Of a DNA stretch of 7,665 nt, positions 1-6,451 are shown one piece after another. Origin of the DNA: DATFYM01 sp035315065 (GTDB taxonomy: Bacteria > Acidobacteriota > Terriglobia > UBA7540); the NCBI GenBank assembly GCA_035315065.1, contig DATFYM010000059.1, positions 1-7,665 on the forward strand. Reading direction: 5' to 3'. Each line of letters starts with the position of its first letter. The stretch's first letter is position 1. The notes below the pieces were generated by a model that made no database searches, was not told the origin of the DNA, and saw only the letters and a list, made by a program, of their open reading frames with translations. A program made the translations under genes and the position numbers.

Positions 1-49
1 GGACCGCCAATCGCATGATTTCAACATCGGCAATCTCCAACCTCTGCAT
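1..49 (-). CDS. Transposase N-terminus (partial, runs off left edge)
   Basis: Only the first 16 codons are in the window (MQRLEIADVEIMRLAV), reading towards base 1. The start is convincing: an ATG at 49-47 preceded, on the minus strand, by GGAGGTGA (about 54-61), a near-perfect anti-Shine-Dalgarno match at good spacing. The peptide resembles, from memory, the start of helix-turn-helix transposases of the IS630-like kind common in acidobacteria, which open with a 'D.EIMRLA' stretch before the HTH. That is recall, not a search, and 16 residues are few. It is transcribed outwards, away from the rest of the window. Confidence 0.45.
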   Translation of the reverse strand, partial: MQRLEIADVEIMRLAV

Positions 50-67
50 CGGTTCACCTCCCGGACC

Positions 68-97
68 ATTCTAGGCCCGAGAGGGTCGGGAATTCAA
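68..97 (-). promoter_or_regulatory. Candidate sigma70-type promoter for the left-edge transposase, with a spacer palindrome
   Basis: On the minus strand a -35-like TTGAAT (97-92) and a -10-like TAGAAT (73-68) are separated by 18 bases. The -10 matches consensus at 5 of 6 positions and the -35 at 4 of 6. The spacer contains the inverted repeat CCCGA/TCGGG (76-80 and 86-90, 5-base loop), which could be an operator. A start site 6-7 bases beyond the -10 would put the Shine-Dalgarno sequence at the extreme 5' end of the transcript. Inferred from spacing and hexamers only. Confidence 0.35.
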
Positions 98-546
98 TTT
101 TATTATGCGGCATTACTTATGACGCCGCGTTTAGAATTCGAGCCGCAGTTGAAGCTGCAACCGTCGTGGGCCGGATTCGACAAGACGAGCTGGCCGGACG
201 GAGGAAGCGCCGTACACCCACATTGCTGGAGCCAGAGTTCCCGATTTCAACTTCATCTCTACGCCAAAACCATACGGCTGCCGCCCTCGGGTCCCATCGC
301 CGTTGGCAGAACAAGGGAGGGATACCAAGCTACTACAGCGGCCCATGGGGCCCTCTCCTTGCAGGATGCGGTTGATCTGGGCTACGTATTTCTCGACGGT
401 GCTGCTCCCGATTCCTGGCACCGTAACTGAAGTTAATGAGCTCTTCTCCTGGTCACCTTCTACGACCCTGACGCCACGTACCGCCGCCTGCTGCCCTGCC
501 CGCCGGCTCGATGCGCGGAGCAATGAACATCCGGCACAACGATCCG
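98..546. other. Stretch without a supported gene
   Basis: Open frames exist on both strands (for example 131-856 on the minus strand and 119-430 on the plus strand), but none has a recognisable domain, a good ribosome binding site and composition consistent with coding. The long minus-strand frame overlaps the 3' part of the LmbE-like gene and is probably its shadow. The stretch may hold remnants too degraded to identify. I see no convincing tRNA, terminator or repeat in it. Confidence 0.4.
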
Positions 547-1371
547 TCAATACTGGATGAAACTCGTCGCCCGACGGAAGGCCTCGACGTAGTGCCCGTC
601 TTTCCTGGGCTGCTCTTTCTTCAACTCCTCCCTGGCCTTCTCGCGATCCGCTGGGTTCCAATCCGGTCGGTACTTGTTCGCGGCGGGTTCGAACTGGCTC
701 ACCTGCGTGAGCGCGGCATCGGCCTTGAGGTCGGCGACGCTGTCGATGTTTACAAAGACATTGGCTTCTTGCGGCGAGGGATAAAAGAAATACATCAGCG
801 GCACTCGGTAAGGTTCGAGCCCGAGTTCGAGCTTCTGGTTGGGGAAGTAAAGCCAAAACTCGGCGGCGCGAACGGCATCGATAGTATTGGACGCCGCCAT
901 GCGATGGTCCGTCTTATGCCAGCGCTCGTACCACTCACCGGGATCGACGCTCAGCAGCACGTCGGGACGGATGCGGCGGATAATGGCCGTGGCCTCTTCC
1001 ACCAGCTTCGGCTGCGGCGCGTACTCGAGCATACCGTCATCGTAGCCCATCCACGAGATATTCTCCTTGGGCGTGCCCAGCAGGCCCTCCGAGTCTTCTT
1101 CCTCCTGCTTGCGGATGCGCGCCAGGCGCTGGGAAGACATTTGGGGATCGTACGACCCTTTATCGTCGTTGGTGTAGATCACGACATAAACACGATTGTG
1201 ATTCCGATTCAGCAGAGCAATGGTTCCGCCCGCACCGAAAACGTCGTCGTCGGGATGCGGCGTGAAGACCAGAATGGTTTTGTCGTGCAGATCCTCCAGG
1301 CTCGCCTCTTGAGCATTCAACGTAACGCTCAGCGCCAGGGCCCCCACCAGAAACAGCGTACCCGTCTTCAT
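547..1371 (-). CDS. Exported PIG-L/LmbE-family deacetylase-like hydrolase
   Basis: This 274-residue protein belongs to the PIG-L/LmbE family, zinc-dependent enzymes that remove N-acetyl groups from sugars (GlcNAc-PI, mycothiol precursors, antibiotic intermediates). The family motif HPDDD is at residues 39-43 (usually HPDDE). By analogy with MshB, His39, Asp42 and His156 (in HKTDHR) would bind zinc and Asp41 would be the catalytic base. Residues 1-20 form a signal peptide ending LNA, so the enzyme probably acts in the periplasm or outside the cell. The start at 1371 is set by GAGGAGGAGAGG directly upstream; a longer in-frame extension to 1470 has no such support and would bury the signal peptide. 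The gene is intact and of normal length. The substrate cannot be deduced. A possible upstream partner ORF ends 10 bases before the start. Confidence 0.9.
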   Translation of the reverse strand: MKTGTLFLVGALALSVTLNAQEASLEDLHDKTILVFTPHPDDDVFGAGGTIALLNRNHNRVYVVIYTNDDKGSYDPQMSSQRLARIRKQEEEDSEGLLGTPKENISWMGYDDGMLEYAPQPKLVEEATAIIRRIRPDVLLSVDPGEWYERWHKTDHRMAASNTIDAVRAAEFWLYFPNQKLELGLEPYRVPLMYFFYPSPQEANVFVNIDSVADLKADAALTQVSQFEPAANKYRPDWNPADREKAREELKKEQPRKDGHYVEAFRRATSFIQY

Positions 1372-1381
1372 CCTCTCCTCC

Positions 1382-1666
1382 TCATTCGGCCTTCGATGGT
1401 TCCAGCCGGAATTCCCCATTTTCTTTTTCCTGTCGGCCGGTAACATACACCTGACCGCCGGTGGCCGCAAGGTTCAGGACACAGCAAGGCACGTCCGCCG
1501 CTCGGAAGCCGCGTATCACGCCGCTTGAGCTCGCACTCGGAACAACGGGTACCCGACGGTCGGCTACTCGGAAAGCGGCCCGAAATGGCATGGGGGAAAG
1601 GGGTTTTTGGGCAAGTCCAGCCATCGAGGTCCCCATCACGGGCAAATGGCGGGTAACACCGTCCAC
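1382..1666 (-). CDS. Possible small protein or gene remnant just upstream of the LmbE-like gene
   Basis: A 94-codon frame ends in TGA at 1384-1382, only 10 bases before the LmbE-like start, with the ribosome binding site of that gene filling the gap: a typical operon junction. The last 30 or so residues (VYVTGRQEKENGEFRLEPSK and flanks) look like genuine protein and loosely resemble the end of small OB-like or beta-rich exported proteins with a 'V.VTG....G...L' pattern. The first 60 residues look like random translation, with no clear start signal. The best reading is the 3' end of a gene whose 5' part has been lost or shifted. I do not recognise a family, and it may be only a shadow frame. 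Confidence 0.25.
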   Translation of the reverse strand: MDGVTRHLPVMGTSMAGLAQKPLSPMPFRAAFRVADRRVPVVPSASSSGVIRGFRAADVPCCVLNLAATGGQVYVTGRQEKENGEFRLEPSKAE

Positions 1667-1820
1667 CTTTCTCCGGCGGCGCCAACTGATTGCCGCGTGA
1701 AGTTTTGATCATTTTGCGGAACTTCGAGTAACCCAAGCCGGCGCCCCGCCACAGCTTCGAATTCTCCAGTCGCGTGCCGCAAAGATGTGCGGCCTGCACA
1801 CCCCTGTGGAAACGGGGGGA
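1667..1820. other. Gap between two minus-strand genes; short inverted repeat
   Basis: This continues the roughly 450-base gap between the phosphatase-like and LmbE-like genes. The only structure I see is the inverted repeat TGTGC/GCACA (1786-1790 and 1796-1800, 5-base loop), just 3' of the phosphatase-like stop when read on the minus strand, next to a C-rich run. It lacks a T tract, so termination is only a guess. Confidence 0.25.
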
Positions 1821-2465
1821 TCAGGGGTCGGGGAGCGCGCTGACTTTTCGCCGGTCTCGGTATCGATCCAGCGTGAACCTTAGCCCGACCAGCACGTCCG
1901 GGTGAAAATGATAATGTAGGGCTTCTTGCTCGGCATTCTGGAACGACATCTCGCCGCGTCTCATTCGATAGAGGGCGACGATTACTCCGGTACGGTCATC
2001 GCCCAGCTTGCAAGTTACAAAGATTGGCTTGGGAGCCCTTCGCATCATTGCGAACAGCCAGCGCAGCCTCTTGTCCGACACACCGGTTAAAGCAGTCTGG
2101 GTGAACATTATCTCAAATGGGATAATGTGAAAGTTAAGCGTTGTCCGACCTAGTCGTCTTTCGCAGCCCCGAACGGCCCGGTCTGCGCCTCCCTGCAAAT
2201 CGACGATGGTTCGGATTCCTAAGGCCGCGAGTTTGGCGTAACCGGTGCAGTGGGGATGGCCTCCTCGGAATAGATCCGCGTCGACCTGGTGGAAATTGGG
2301 GATGTCTTTCTCGGTGATCCTGGGGGGATTACCCGCGCGAGGGTACCCGTGATGTTCCGCTTCCGAACCTACGGCGGGAGTCAGAGCCAAGAACAAGAAG
2401 ACGAGTAAGGCTCCCGCCTTCACAGACACTTGAACCGAAACTGGCATCCGCTCGCTGATCGCCAT
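1821..2465 (-). CDS. Exported dual-specificity/tyrosine phosphatase-like protein
   Basis: The 214-residue protein has the layout of bacterial DSP/Siw14-like cysteine phosphatases. An N-terminal 'NFHQVDADLFRGGHP' segment (residues 57-71) is followed by a strand-helix 'LAALGIRTIVDL' (79-90) and the CX5R P-loop CKLGDDRTG at 152-160. Cys152 would be the nucleophile and Arg158 would bind phosphate. The residue before the cysteine is Thr151, where the family normally has His. A hydrophobic segment (residues 15-32) followed by VGSEA indicates a signal peptide, so the target is extracytoplasmic. I chose ATG 2465. A TTG at 2522 with GGAGG about 13 bases upstream, and an ATG at 2447 giving a tidier signal peptide, are alternatives. 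The gene is intact, apparently monocistronic, and the substrate is unknown. Confidence 0.8.
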   Translation of the reverse strand: MAISERMPVSVQVSVKAGALLVFLFLALTPAVGSEAEHHGYPRAGNPPRITEKDIPNFHQVDADLFRGGHPHCTGYAKLAALGIRTIVDLQGGADRAVRGCERRLGRTTLNFHIIPFEIMFTQTALTGVSDKRLRWLFAMMRRAPKPIFVTCKLGDDRTGVIVALYRMRRGEMSFQNAEQEALHYHFHPDVLVGLRFTLDRYRDRRKVSALPDP

Positions 2466-2804
2466 CTTAAGGCCACCGGAACGGCCAAAACAGACCTGAC
2501 TCGTAGCCTTTACCCTCAGCAATAATTAGATGCTTCCTCCCTCCGGGCCGCTCAACTTCGAGTGTGTCACCAAGGAATCAGGAACGAGCCATAATGTCAT
2601 AGACGCGGACAACGTGGATCGAACCCCACGACAGTCCAGTTTGGGAATGCCACAATAGCGCCGGAGGAGAGAACGCGCTTCTGTGGACAGGGTTACTTCC
2701 GGGGCCACGCCAGAGCAGCGCGCGCTGCGAGGTGGAACGTCGATTGGGGCGCAATCGAGCGATTCGCGCTGCATTGTTCGGCAGCGACGGTTTAATTCCG
2801 GTCA

Positions 2805-3159
2805 ATGTGGCTAATCTCTCTTGCGAAGAAACTGTTCCGAACCCTGGCAAGGGTCATTCCGCAGTGCGGCATGGTCTCGCAGGCCGTGGCCTTCAGTATG
2901 TTCCCGGCGTTTTTGCCGATTTTGCTCCGTTGCACTGGGCCTGGTGAGCAGTTCTCTGGGAGGGGGGAGAGCTGTGGCAGGGCTTTCGGCGATTCTGCCC
3001 CCGGGCAGTTGGCAGCTCATATCGAATTCCTGTTGCTCAGGGAAGTGAACGACTGGCACTGGGCGCTTCTCGGCTCGGTCGGGACGCTGCTCGTCGGCTC
3101 GCGGGTGATAAAGCCAATCACTGGAAGGCATCCACCTCATTTACGGTGATCGCAACTGA
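2805..3159 (+). pseudogene. Broken and truncated YihY/BrkB-type membrane protein gene
   Basis: Three frames in succession carry consecutive pieces of one protein resembling the N-terminal third of YihY/UPF0761 (formerly 'RNase BN-like') membrane proteins. From 2805: LAKKLF, then QAVAFSMFPAFLPILL. From about 2929, one frame on: VALGLVSSSLGGG and LSAILPPGSWQLIS. From about 3024, back in the first frame: EFLLLREVNDWHWALLGSVG, then LLVGSRVIK. From 3121, shifted again: LEGIHLIYGDRN and TGA at 3157. Each switch is explained by one base: an extra base near 2927-2929, a missing base at 3023/3024 (ATATC-GAATTC), and an extra C at about 3120 (ATCACTGG for ATCATGG). Family members are near 280-300 residues, so about 60% of the C terminus is absent. 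The start codon lacks a strong ribosome binding site. Family assignment is by remembered similarity. Confidence 0.65.
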
Positions 3160-3395
3160 CACCCTCGCTTGCCCTCACTGGCGGACTGCTCAGTCCTAGA
3201 CCGCCCAGAATCAAAATTTAGCCGTCAGAGTGGTCATAAGTGAACAGACATCCATCTTGGCCGCTTCCATCATGATGCCTGGGAAAAGGAGAAGGACTGT
3301 TGTGCTGGCTGGTCCACCAGCTTCCTCTTACAAGTGAGGTAAGAAATGGAGACCCTATTGATCCGACGATTTCCGCAAAGCGGACGAGGTGCCCC

Positions 3396-4286
3396 ATGAC
3401 CACAGCGAATCCGGCCCTGACGCAGAGAGAGTTCACCGGCAAGGCAGTTGCAACCCGAGTCTTGTTGATTGGTGGTAGAGAACCCGCGCTGAGCAAGTTC
3501 TTGGAAGAGGGTCTGACTGCGCGTAATTGCATCTTCGACTATGCGGCAGGTAGCGCGGATGCATTGCGTCGTCTTCGACGCGCTGCCTATGAGGTGGTGA
3601 TTACGGATCCGGCCACGAGCATGGAAGAGGACTTGGCGCTGCTGTCGGAGATGAGAGCGATACGGCCAGGGGTGAGAGTGATTGTTCTCGCGCCTAGCAG
3701 TACACCGGAAGAGGTAATCGCCGCGTTGCGGGCACGCGTGTTCCTCTGCAAGAGCGCACCGTTTGACGCGACGGAGATTGCGGAATATGCGGCGCGAGCC
3801 GCGGCGACCGCGGATTCGCTGCAGGGGATTGAGATATTGTCCGCGCACCGCGACTGGGTGGCCGTACGGGTCAACTGCCAGATGTTGACGGCGGACCGGC
3901 TGATGTCATTTCTCAAGGAGCTGGAATCAGAATTACCGCCGTCCCCGCGCGAAGAGCTGATGATGGCGTTCCGCGAAATTCTGATGAATGCCATAGAGCA
4001 CGGAGCAGAATTCGACCCGGACAAGGTGATCGACGTTGCTGCGATACACACGGCGCGGACGATTGTGTTTTATGTGCACGATCCAGGTGTGGGATTTCGG
4101 TGGGAGGCGATTCCGCATGCAGCCGTGTCGAATCCGGCGGATGCGCCGGTCAAACACATCAAACTGCGCGAACAGCAGGGCATGCGGCCAGGGGGATTCG
4201 GCATTCTGCTAGCGCGAGGGATCGTGGAAGAGTTGATCTACAACGAAGTTGGGAATGAAGTTCTGTTGATCAAACACACGGCGTAG
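3396..4286 (+). CDS. Degenerate receiver domain fused to an RsbW-like HATPase
   Basis: This 296-residue soluble protein has two modules. Residues 20-140 form a response-regulator receiver fold: the phosphoacceptor-like Asp71 (VVITDPATS) and the conserved Lys119 (VFLCKSAPF) are present, but the acidic pair that binds Mg2+ after strand 1 is replaced by Gly26-Gly27 (LLIGGRE). Residues 165-290 form a HATPase_c_2 domain of the RsbW/SpoIIAB anti-sigma kinase type, with N box REILMNAIEHG (193-203), G1 DPGVGF (229-234) and G2 GGFGILLARG (266-275). The ATPase part probably binds ATP and either sequesters a sigma factor or phosphorylates an antagonist. No such partner is in the window. ATG 3396 is preceded by GAGG at 5-6 bases; upstream in-frame codons to 3300 look non-coding. 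The gene is intact and ends in a strong hairpin. Confidence 0.88.
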   Translation: MTTANPALTQREFTGKAVATRVLLIGGREPALSKFLEEGLTARNCIFDYAAGSADALRRLRRAAYEVVITDPATSMEEDLALLSEMRAIRPGVRVIVLAPSSTPEEVIAALRARVFLCKSAPFDATEIAEYAARAAATADSLQGIEILSAHRDWVAVRVNCQMLTADRLMSFLKELESELPPSPREELMMAFREILMNAIEHGAEFDPDKVIDVAAIHTARTIVFYVHDPGVGFRWEAIPHAAVSNPADAPVKHIKLREQQGMRPGGFGILLARGIVEELIYNEVGNEVLLIKHTA

Positions 4287-4309
4287 GGAGGGATCACTTT
4301 GATCCCTCC
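4287..4309 (+). terminator. Perfect 10-bp hairpin after the receiver/HATPase gene
   Basis: GGAGGGATCA (4287-4296), a 3-base loop CTT, and TGATCCCTCC (4300-4309) form an uninterrupted stem starting at the base after the TAG stop. Position and stability suit transcription termination or 3'-end protection. No T tract follows on either strand, so it is not a canonical intrinsic terminator. Confidence 0.55.
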
Positions 4310-4571
4310 AAAGAGCTTGCGATTTCGCTGTACGGATTTCGGACTTGATCGGCTTTGGAGAGGTCCACAGAAAGGGCCTTGGCCCGGGCGAGGCACCGAG
4401 AGCCACGTCCGCTGCCTGGCGTGTTACGGGCCGGTTGCGGACCAACGCCCAGTCCCAAACGGGGCCTCTCGCCGACGGCGTGGTCTCTTTTACTGCCGCC
4501 ACAGTGCCGCCCTTAGTCGCAGTTCTCTCGATGACGCAGTGTTTTCAAGGACGGTTTCTAGGAGCTAACCC

Positions 4572-4878
4572 ATGGAGAATCCACTGCCACGTCGAGCGGC
4601 TGCAAATCCTACGCAGTACAACATTAATGCAATCGCCAAGCTGGAGCACGACGCCCTTGATCGCCGGACTCCCACTGAGCGAGTTAGCGACGTATTTTAC
4701 ACGACTCGTCGGCAATATAGGATTTCTCCTGGCTCATTTGATTCTGATCTCCGGCTGGAGCCTGGTAAATCTGCACGTGATTTCCGGACTCAAAGCATTT
4801 GATCCATTTCCTTTTGGCGTCCTAGCCCTCGTCGTCGCATCCGAGAGCGTGTTTTTGACTATCTTCGTGCTAATCAAT
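4572..4878 (+). pseudogene. Frameshifted and truncated DUF1003 membrane protein gene
   Basis: The gene starts at ATG 4572 with GGAG eight bases upstream. The first frame reads MENPLPRRAAANPTQYN, then AIAKLEHDALDRR and ERVSDV. The next frame continues TRLVGNIGFLLAH, GWSLVNLHVISGLKAFDPFP and VVASESVFLTIFVLI. Together they match the DUF1003 pattern: a short charged N terminus, TM helix 1, the hallmark FDPFPFG loop and TM helix 2. Removing one T from the T4 run at 4695-4698 restores a single frame. Homology stops at 4878, immediately after TM helix 2, where the family normally continues with a cytoplasmic QNR-type tail. There the sequence meets a 10-bp tandem repeat and an ISL3-like end. The gene is therefore damaged twice, by a frameshift and by an IS-linked rearrangement. 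Family role unknown. Confidence 0.7.
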
Positions 4879-4897
4879 GTCCGCTATTGTCCGCTAT
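4878..4897. repeat. 10-bp tandem direct repeat at the DUF1003 breakpoint
   Basis: TGTCCGCTAT occurs twice, head to tail (4878-4887 and 4888-4897), with no mismatch. It begins exactly where similarity to DUF1003 ends and lies about 10 bases before the ISL3-like terminal sequence. It may mark an insertion, excision or end-joining scar, or be the terminus of another element. Confidence 0.8.
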
Positions 4898-4907
4898 CTC
4901 TTTTTTG

Positions 4908-5181
4908 GGCTCTTCCGCACTTTCGATGCAACTCAGCCCACTCGGTTCCGAGTGATCATTTCAACCCCAGGATGCAGGCGAAGCCAGTCGGCAAAGCCCG
5001 TGGCGGACAGCACTGGAAGCAGGTCGATCACCCGCCGCCGCTCCAGATCCATCAGCAGAGTCCCGAACCGCTGCTGCTTCCGCCAAGCCCAGTCGTCGAC
5101 ACCCAGGACTCGCACGTTCCCCTCCTTTGGGCCGCCTGACATCGTCTTCAACCTGCGCAAGACCGTATCGCGCTGGCGGTC
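4908..5181 (-). mobile_element. Internally deleted ISL3-family insertion sequence remnant
   Basis: Minus-strand codons 5181-4936 encode an ISL3 transposase core: DTVLRRLK, RVLGVDDWAWRK (with the first catalytic aspartate of the DDE triad in VDD), FGTLLMDLERRRVIDLLP, WLRLHPGVEMITRNR. The frame stops at 4935-4933. An intact ISL3 transposase would continue for well over 200 residues and carry the other catalytic residues, so this copy is dead. The N-terminal zinc-binding part is missing too. At 4908-4932 the top strand starts GGCTCTTCCGCAC, resembling ISL3 terminal repeats (often GGCTCTTC...). If so, an internal deletion joined the IS end to mid-transposase near 4936-4942. I did not find the opposite terminal repeat. 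Confidence 0.65.
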
Positions 5182-5298
5182 ATTCTCAGCGGCATGCTCG
5201 GTAAATACAGGCCCGTCAATGAGCCCGATTTTGACGTCAGGGCTACCGCTGGTGCTCGTCATCAATGCCGTGAGACGAATCATTTCAAGGGGGAGCAT
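4933..5298 (-). pseudogene. Chimeric ORF: S8 peptidase-like N-terminus fused to ISL3 transposase core
   Basis: A continuous 121-codon frame opens at ATG 5298 behind AGGA (minus strand, 4-5 bases away). Residues 6-35 include MIRLTALMTSTSGSPDVKIG followed by LIDGPVFTEH. This resembles the start of S8 (subtilisin-like) peptidases of the PatA/PatG-like kind, where 'LIDGPV...HP' carries the catalytic aspartate (here Asp28). From about residue 41 the frame is clearly ISL3 transposase (see the overlapping mobile-element entry). The junction is near 5180, in frame, so a hybrid peptide could be made, but it would lack the His and Ser catalytic residues of S8 enzymes. The transposase assignment is strong. 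The peptidase assignment rests on a short stretch and memory; the region could instead be an unusual transposase N terminus. Confidence 0.5.
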
Positions 5299-5920
5299 AA
5301 CGTCCTATCACCCCTACGGGCCGAGCACTTAATTTCGTAGCTTTGTGAGGATACCTGTGTCGCTGGGTTGGATCAAGACGCCCTCGGCGCCCAAATCCGC
5401 ACGTAAGAACCGGAGGGGCGACGCTGGCGCGATTTTCTGCGCGCCACTTCGCCGGTGCGTTGCTTTCAGCAAGTATTATGGGGACCCCGGAACGGTTCCT
5501 TACGCTAATCAGGAACAATACAAAGTCTTCTCAGGACCTAGCAAACAAAGCACAGATTCATCTCTGGCGGATTGTCGATTACTCGGAAGTTGGGTCACAA
5601 ATTCCGCGGCTGACTCCTGCCTTGTCGGCAAGTGGCGACTGATCCCTGATCGGCCTCCGTCCTGTGGCCAGATCGCCCCTACGCCGTTACTCGCGATCAA
5701 TCCCAGCGAGTGCTATGCTACCAAAGACTTCCCGGTTCTTGCGTACCCGGAGGAGGCAGAACTAGCCCCTTCCTGGGCGGCTAGCGTTGCTCGGGATGGA
5801 AAGAATGAGAAGAACGGCTCCAATAGAGACGGTTGGATATATAATCGTCGGTGGCCAGGAGACCAAAACGGAAATCCTGGTTTGAATTCTGAGAAGCACG
5901 TCGGTACGAGGAGACATACC
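5299..5920. other. About 620 bases without a supported gene
   Basis: The longest plus-strand frame (from 5345) runs through to 6097, but its translation has no recognisable domain, and its end is simply the signal-peptide frame of the next gene. Minus-strand frames are short and unconvincing. The stretch separates the S8/ISL3 chimera from the exported-protein gene on the other strand, so it should hold both 5' regions. The only promoter-like element I noted is the TATAAT at 5840. Confidence 0.45.
5840..5845 (+). promoter_or_regulatory. Exact TATAAT hexamer, possible -10 box
   Basis: A perfect -10 consensus lies 75 bases upstream of ATG 5921. No TTGACA-like -35 is found 16-18 bases before it (5816-5822 reads GGCTCCA), so it is only a weak candidate promoter for the exported-protein gene. 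Confidence 0.25.
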
Positions 5921-6353
5921 ATGATGAAGACGAGGCTTGCAGTTGTAGCCTTTGATGTCGTTGGCTCTTGCTCTGCCGGCGTTCGGTGCCGGCAGCAAGA
6001 CTTACAAGACTACCTATCCCGTTCCTTGCAGCGAGGTGTGGGGCGCGGTCAAAGTCGCCCTTGGCAATCCGGACAACTACAAAGACGTGCAGAGTGACGA
6101 GGACAAAATGACTGCTGACTACAATGTGAAGCACTCCATTCATTGGTCCGTTATCGGAGCGGTCAACCAGGGCAAAAACCACGTCACCTTGTTGCCGATT
6201 GGTACCAGGTGCGAGATGAGTGTTGTGTCGATGTATAGCGGACTTTCGCACAACGACCAGGGTGACTTCAAGAAGCGCGTGGATGAAGCGCTGGCCAAGC
6301 TGAAAAACGCGCCACCTTCCCAGCCCGCTAAACCGGAGGCTCCGGCCAAGTGA
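5921..6353 (+). CDS. Small exported protein with signal peptide split by a frameshift
   Basis: The ATG at 5921 has GAGGAG seven bases upstream and reads MMKTRLAVVA, a classic signal-peptide start, but its frame then departs into unrelated sequence. The next frame, open from 5952, reads LMSLALALPAFGAGSKTYKT and continues to TGA at 6351. Deleting one T from TTT at 5951-5953 joins them into a 143-residue protein with a complete signal peptide cleaved after AFGA. The mature part (about 120 residues) has a VPCSEVWGAVKVAL helix, a DEDKMTADY strand, two cysteines (in PCSEVW and TRCEM) that could pair, and a proline/alanine/lysine-rich tail. I do not recognise a named family. The fold pattern is like small periplasmic lipoprotein-type alpha/beta domains, which is a guess. 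As it stands, translation would have to start at TTG 5952 or ATG 5955 with a clipped signal peptide. Confidence 0.7.
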
Positions 6354-6435
6354 TTTCGGCAGGACCCCGCGCGTGACACCACACTGGCGTGCCGTCGTAG
6401 TGTCGCCAATGACTGGCAGGGCTGGAGGATGCAAA

Positions 6436-6451
6436 CCACGTCCTGACGTGG
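6436..6451. other. Perfect 7-bp inverted repeat between two secreted-protein genes
   Basis: CCACGTC (6436-6442), CT, GACGTGG (6445-6451). As RNA it would fold with five pairs and a six-base loop. It lies 83 bases after the exported-protein stop with no T tract. It could be an operator-like dyad or a weak 3' hairpin. Confidence 0.35.

Noticed and set aside
131..856. 241-codon minus-strand frame
   Set aside because: Its first 100 codons overlap the 3' part of the LmbE-like gene in another frame. The rest has no recognisable motif or start signal. The segment VEKYVAQINRILQGEGPMG looked protein-like, but I could not tie it to a family.
511..1443. 310-codon plus-strand frame
   Set aside because: It lies antisense to the LmbE-like gene, which has a signal peptide, catalytic motifs and a strong ribosome binding site. 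The plus-strand product is Arg/Leu-rich with no domain: a GC-driven shadow.
1461..1700. 79-codon plus-strand frame in the intergenic gap
   Set aside because: Arg- and Thr-rich translation with no ribosome binding site, domain or neighbour logic.
3308..3321. GCTGGT/ACCAGC inverted repeat upstream of the receiver/HATPase gene
   Set aside because: The loop would be only two bases and no promoter elements flank it, so it is probably chance.
4374..4385. GGGCC-TT-GGCCC inverted repeat
   Set aside because: Short, loop too small for a good RNA hairpin, and not adjacent to any gene end.
4345..5139. 264-codon plus-strand frame
   Set aside because: Only about 60 residues (4699-4878) are real, being the DUF1003 membrane part after a frameshift. 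The beginning is upstream non-coding sequence and the end is antisense to the ISL3 remnant.
5345..6097. 250-codon plus-strand frame
   Set aside because: The only meaningful part is MMKTRLAVVA at 5921-5950, the signal-peptide start of the next gene. The remainder has no domain, and its tail is out of frame with the mature protein.
5345..6350. Programmed frameshifting as the explanation for the split signal peptide
   Set aside because: The TTT at 5951 lacks a slippery heptamer and there is no evident stimulatory structure. Mutation or sequencing error is simpler.
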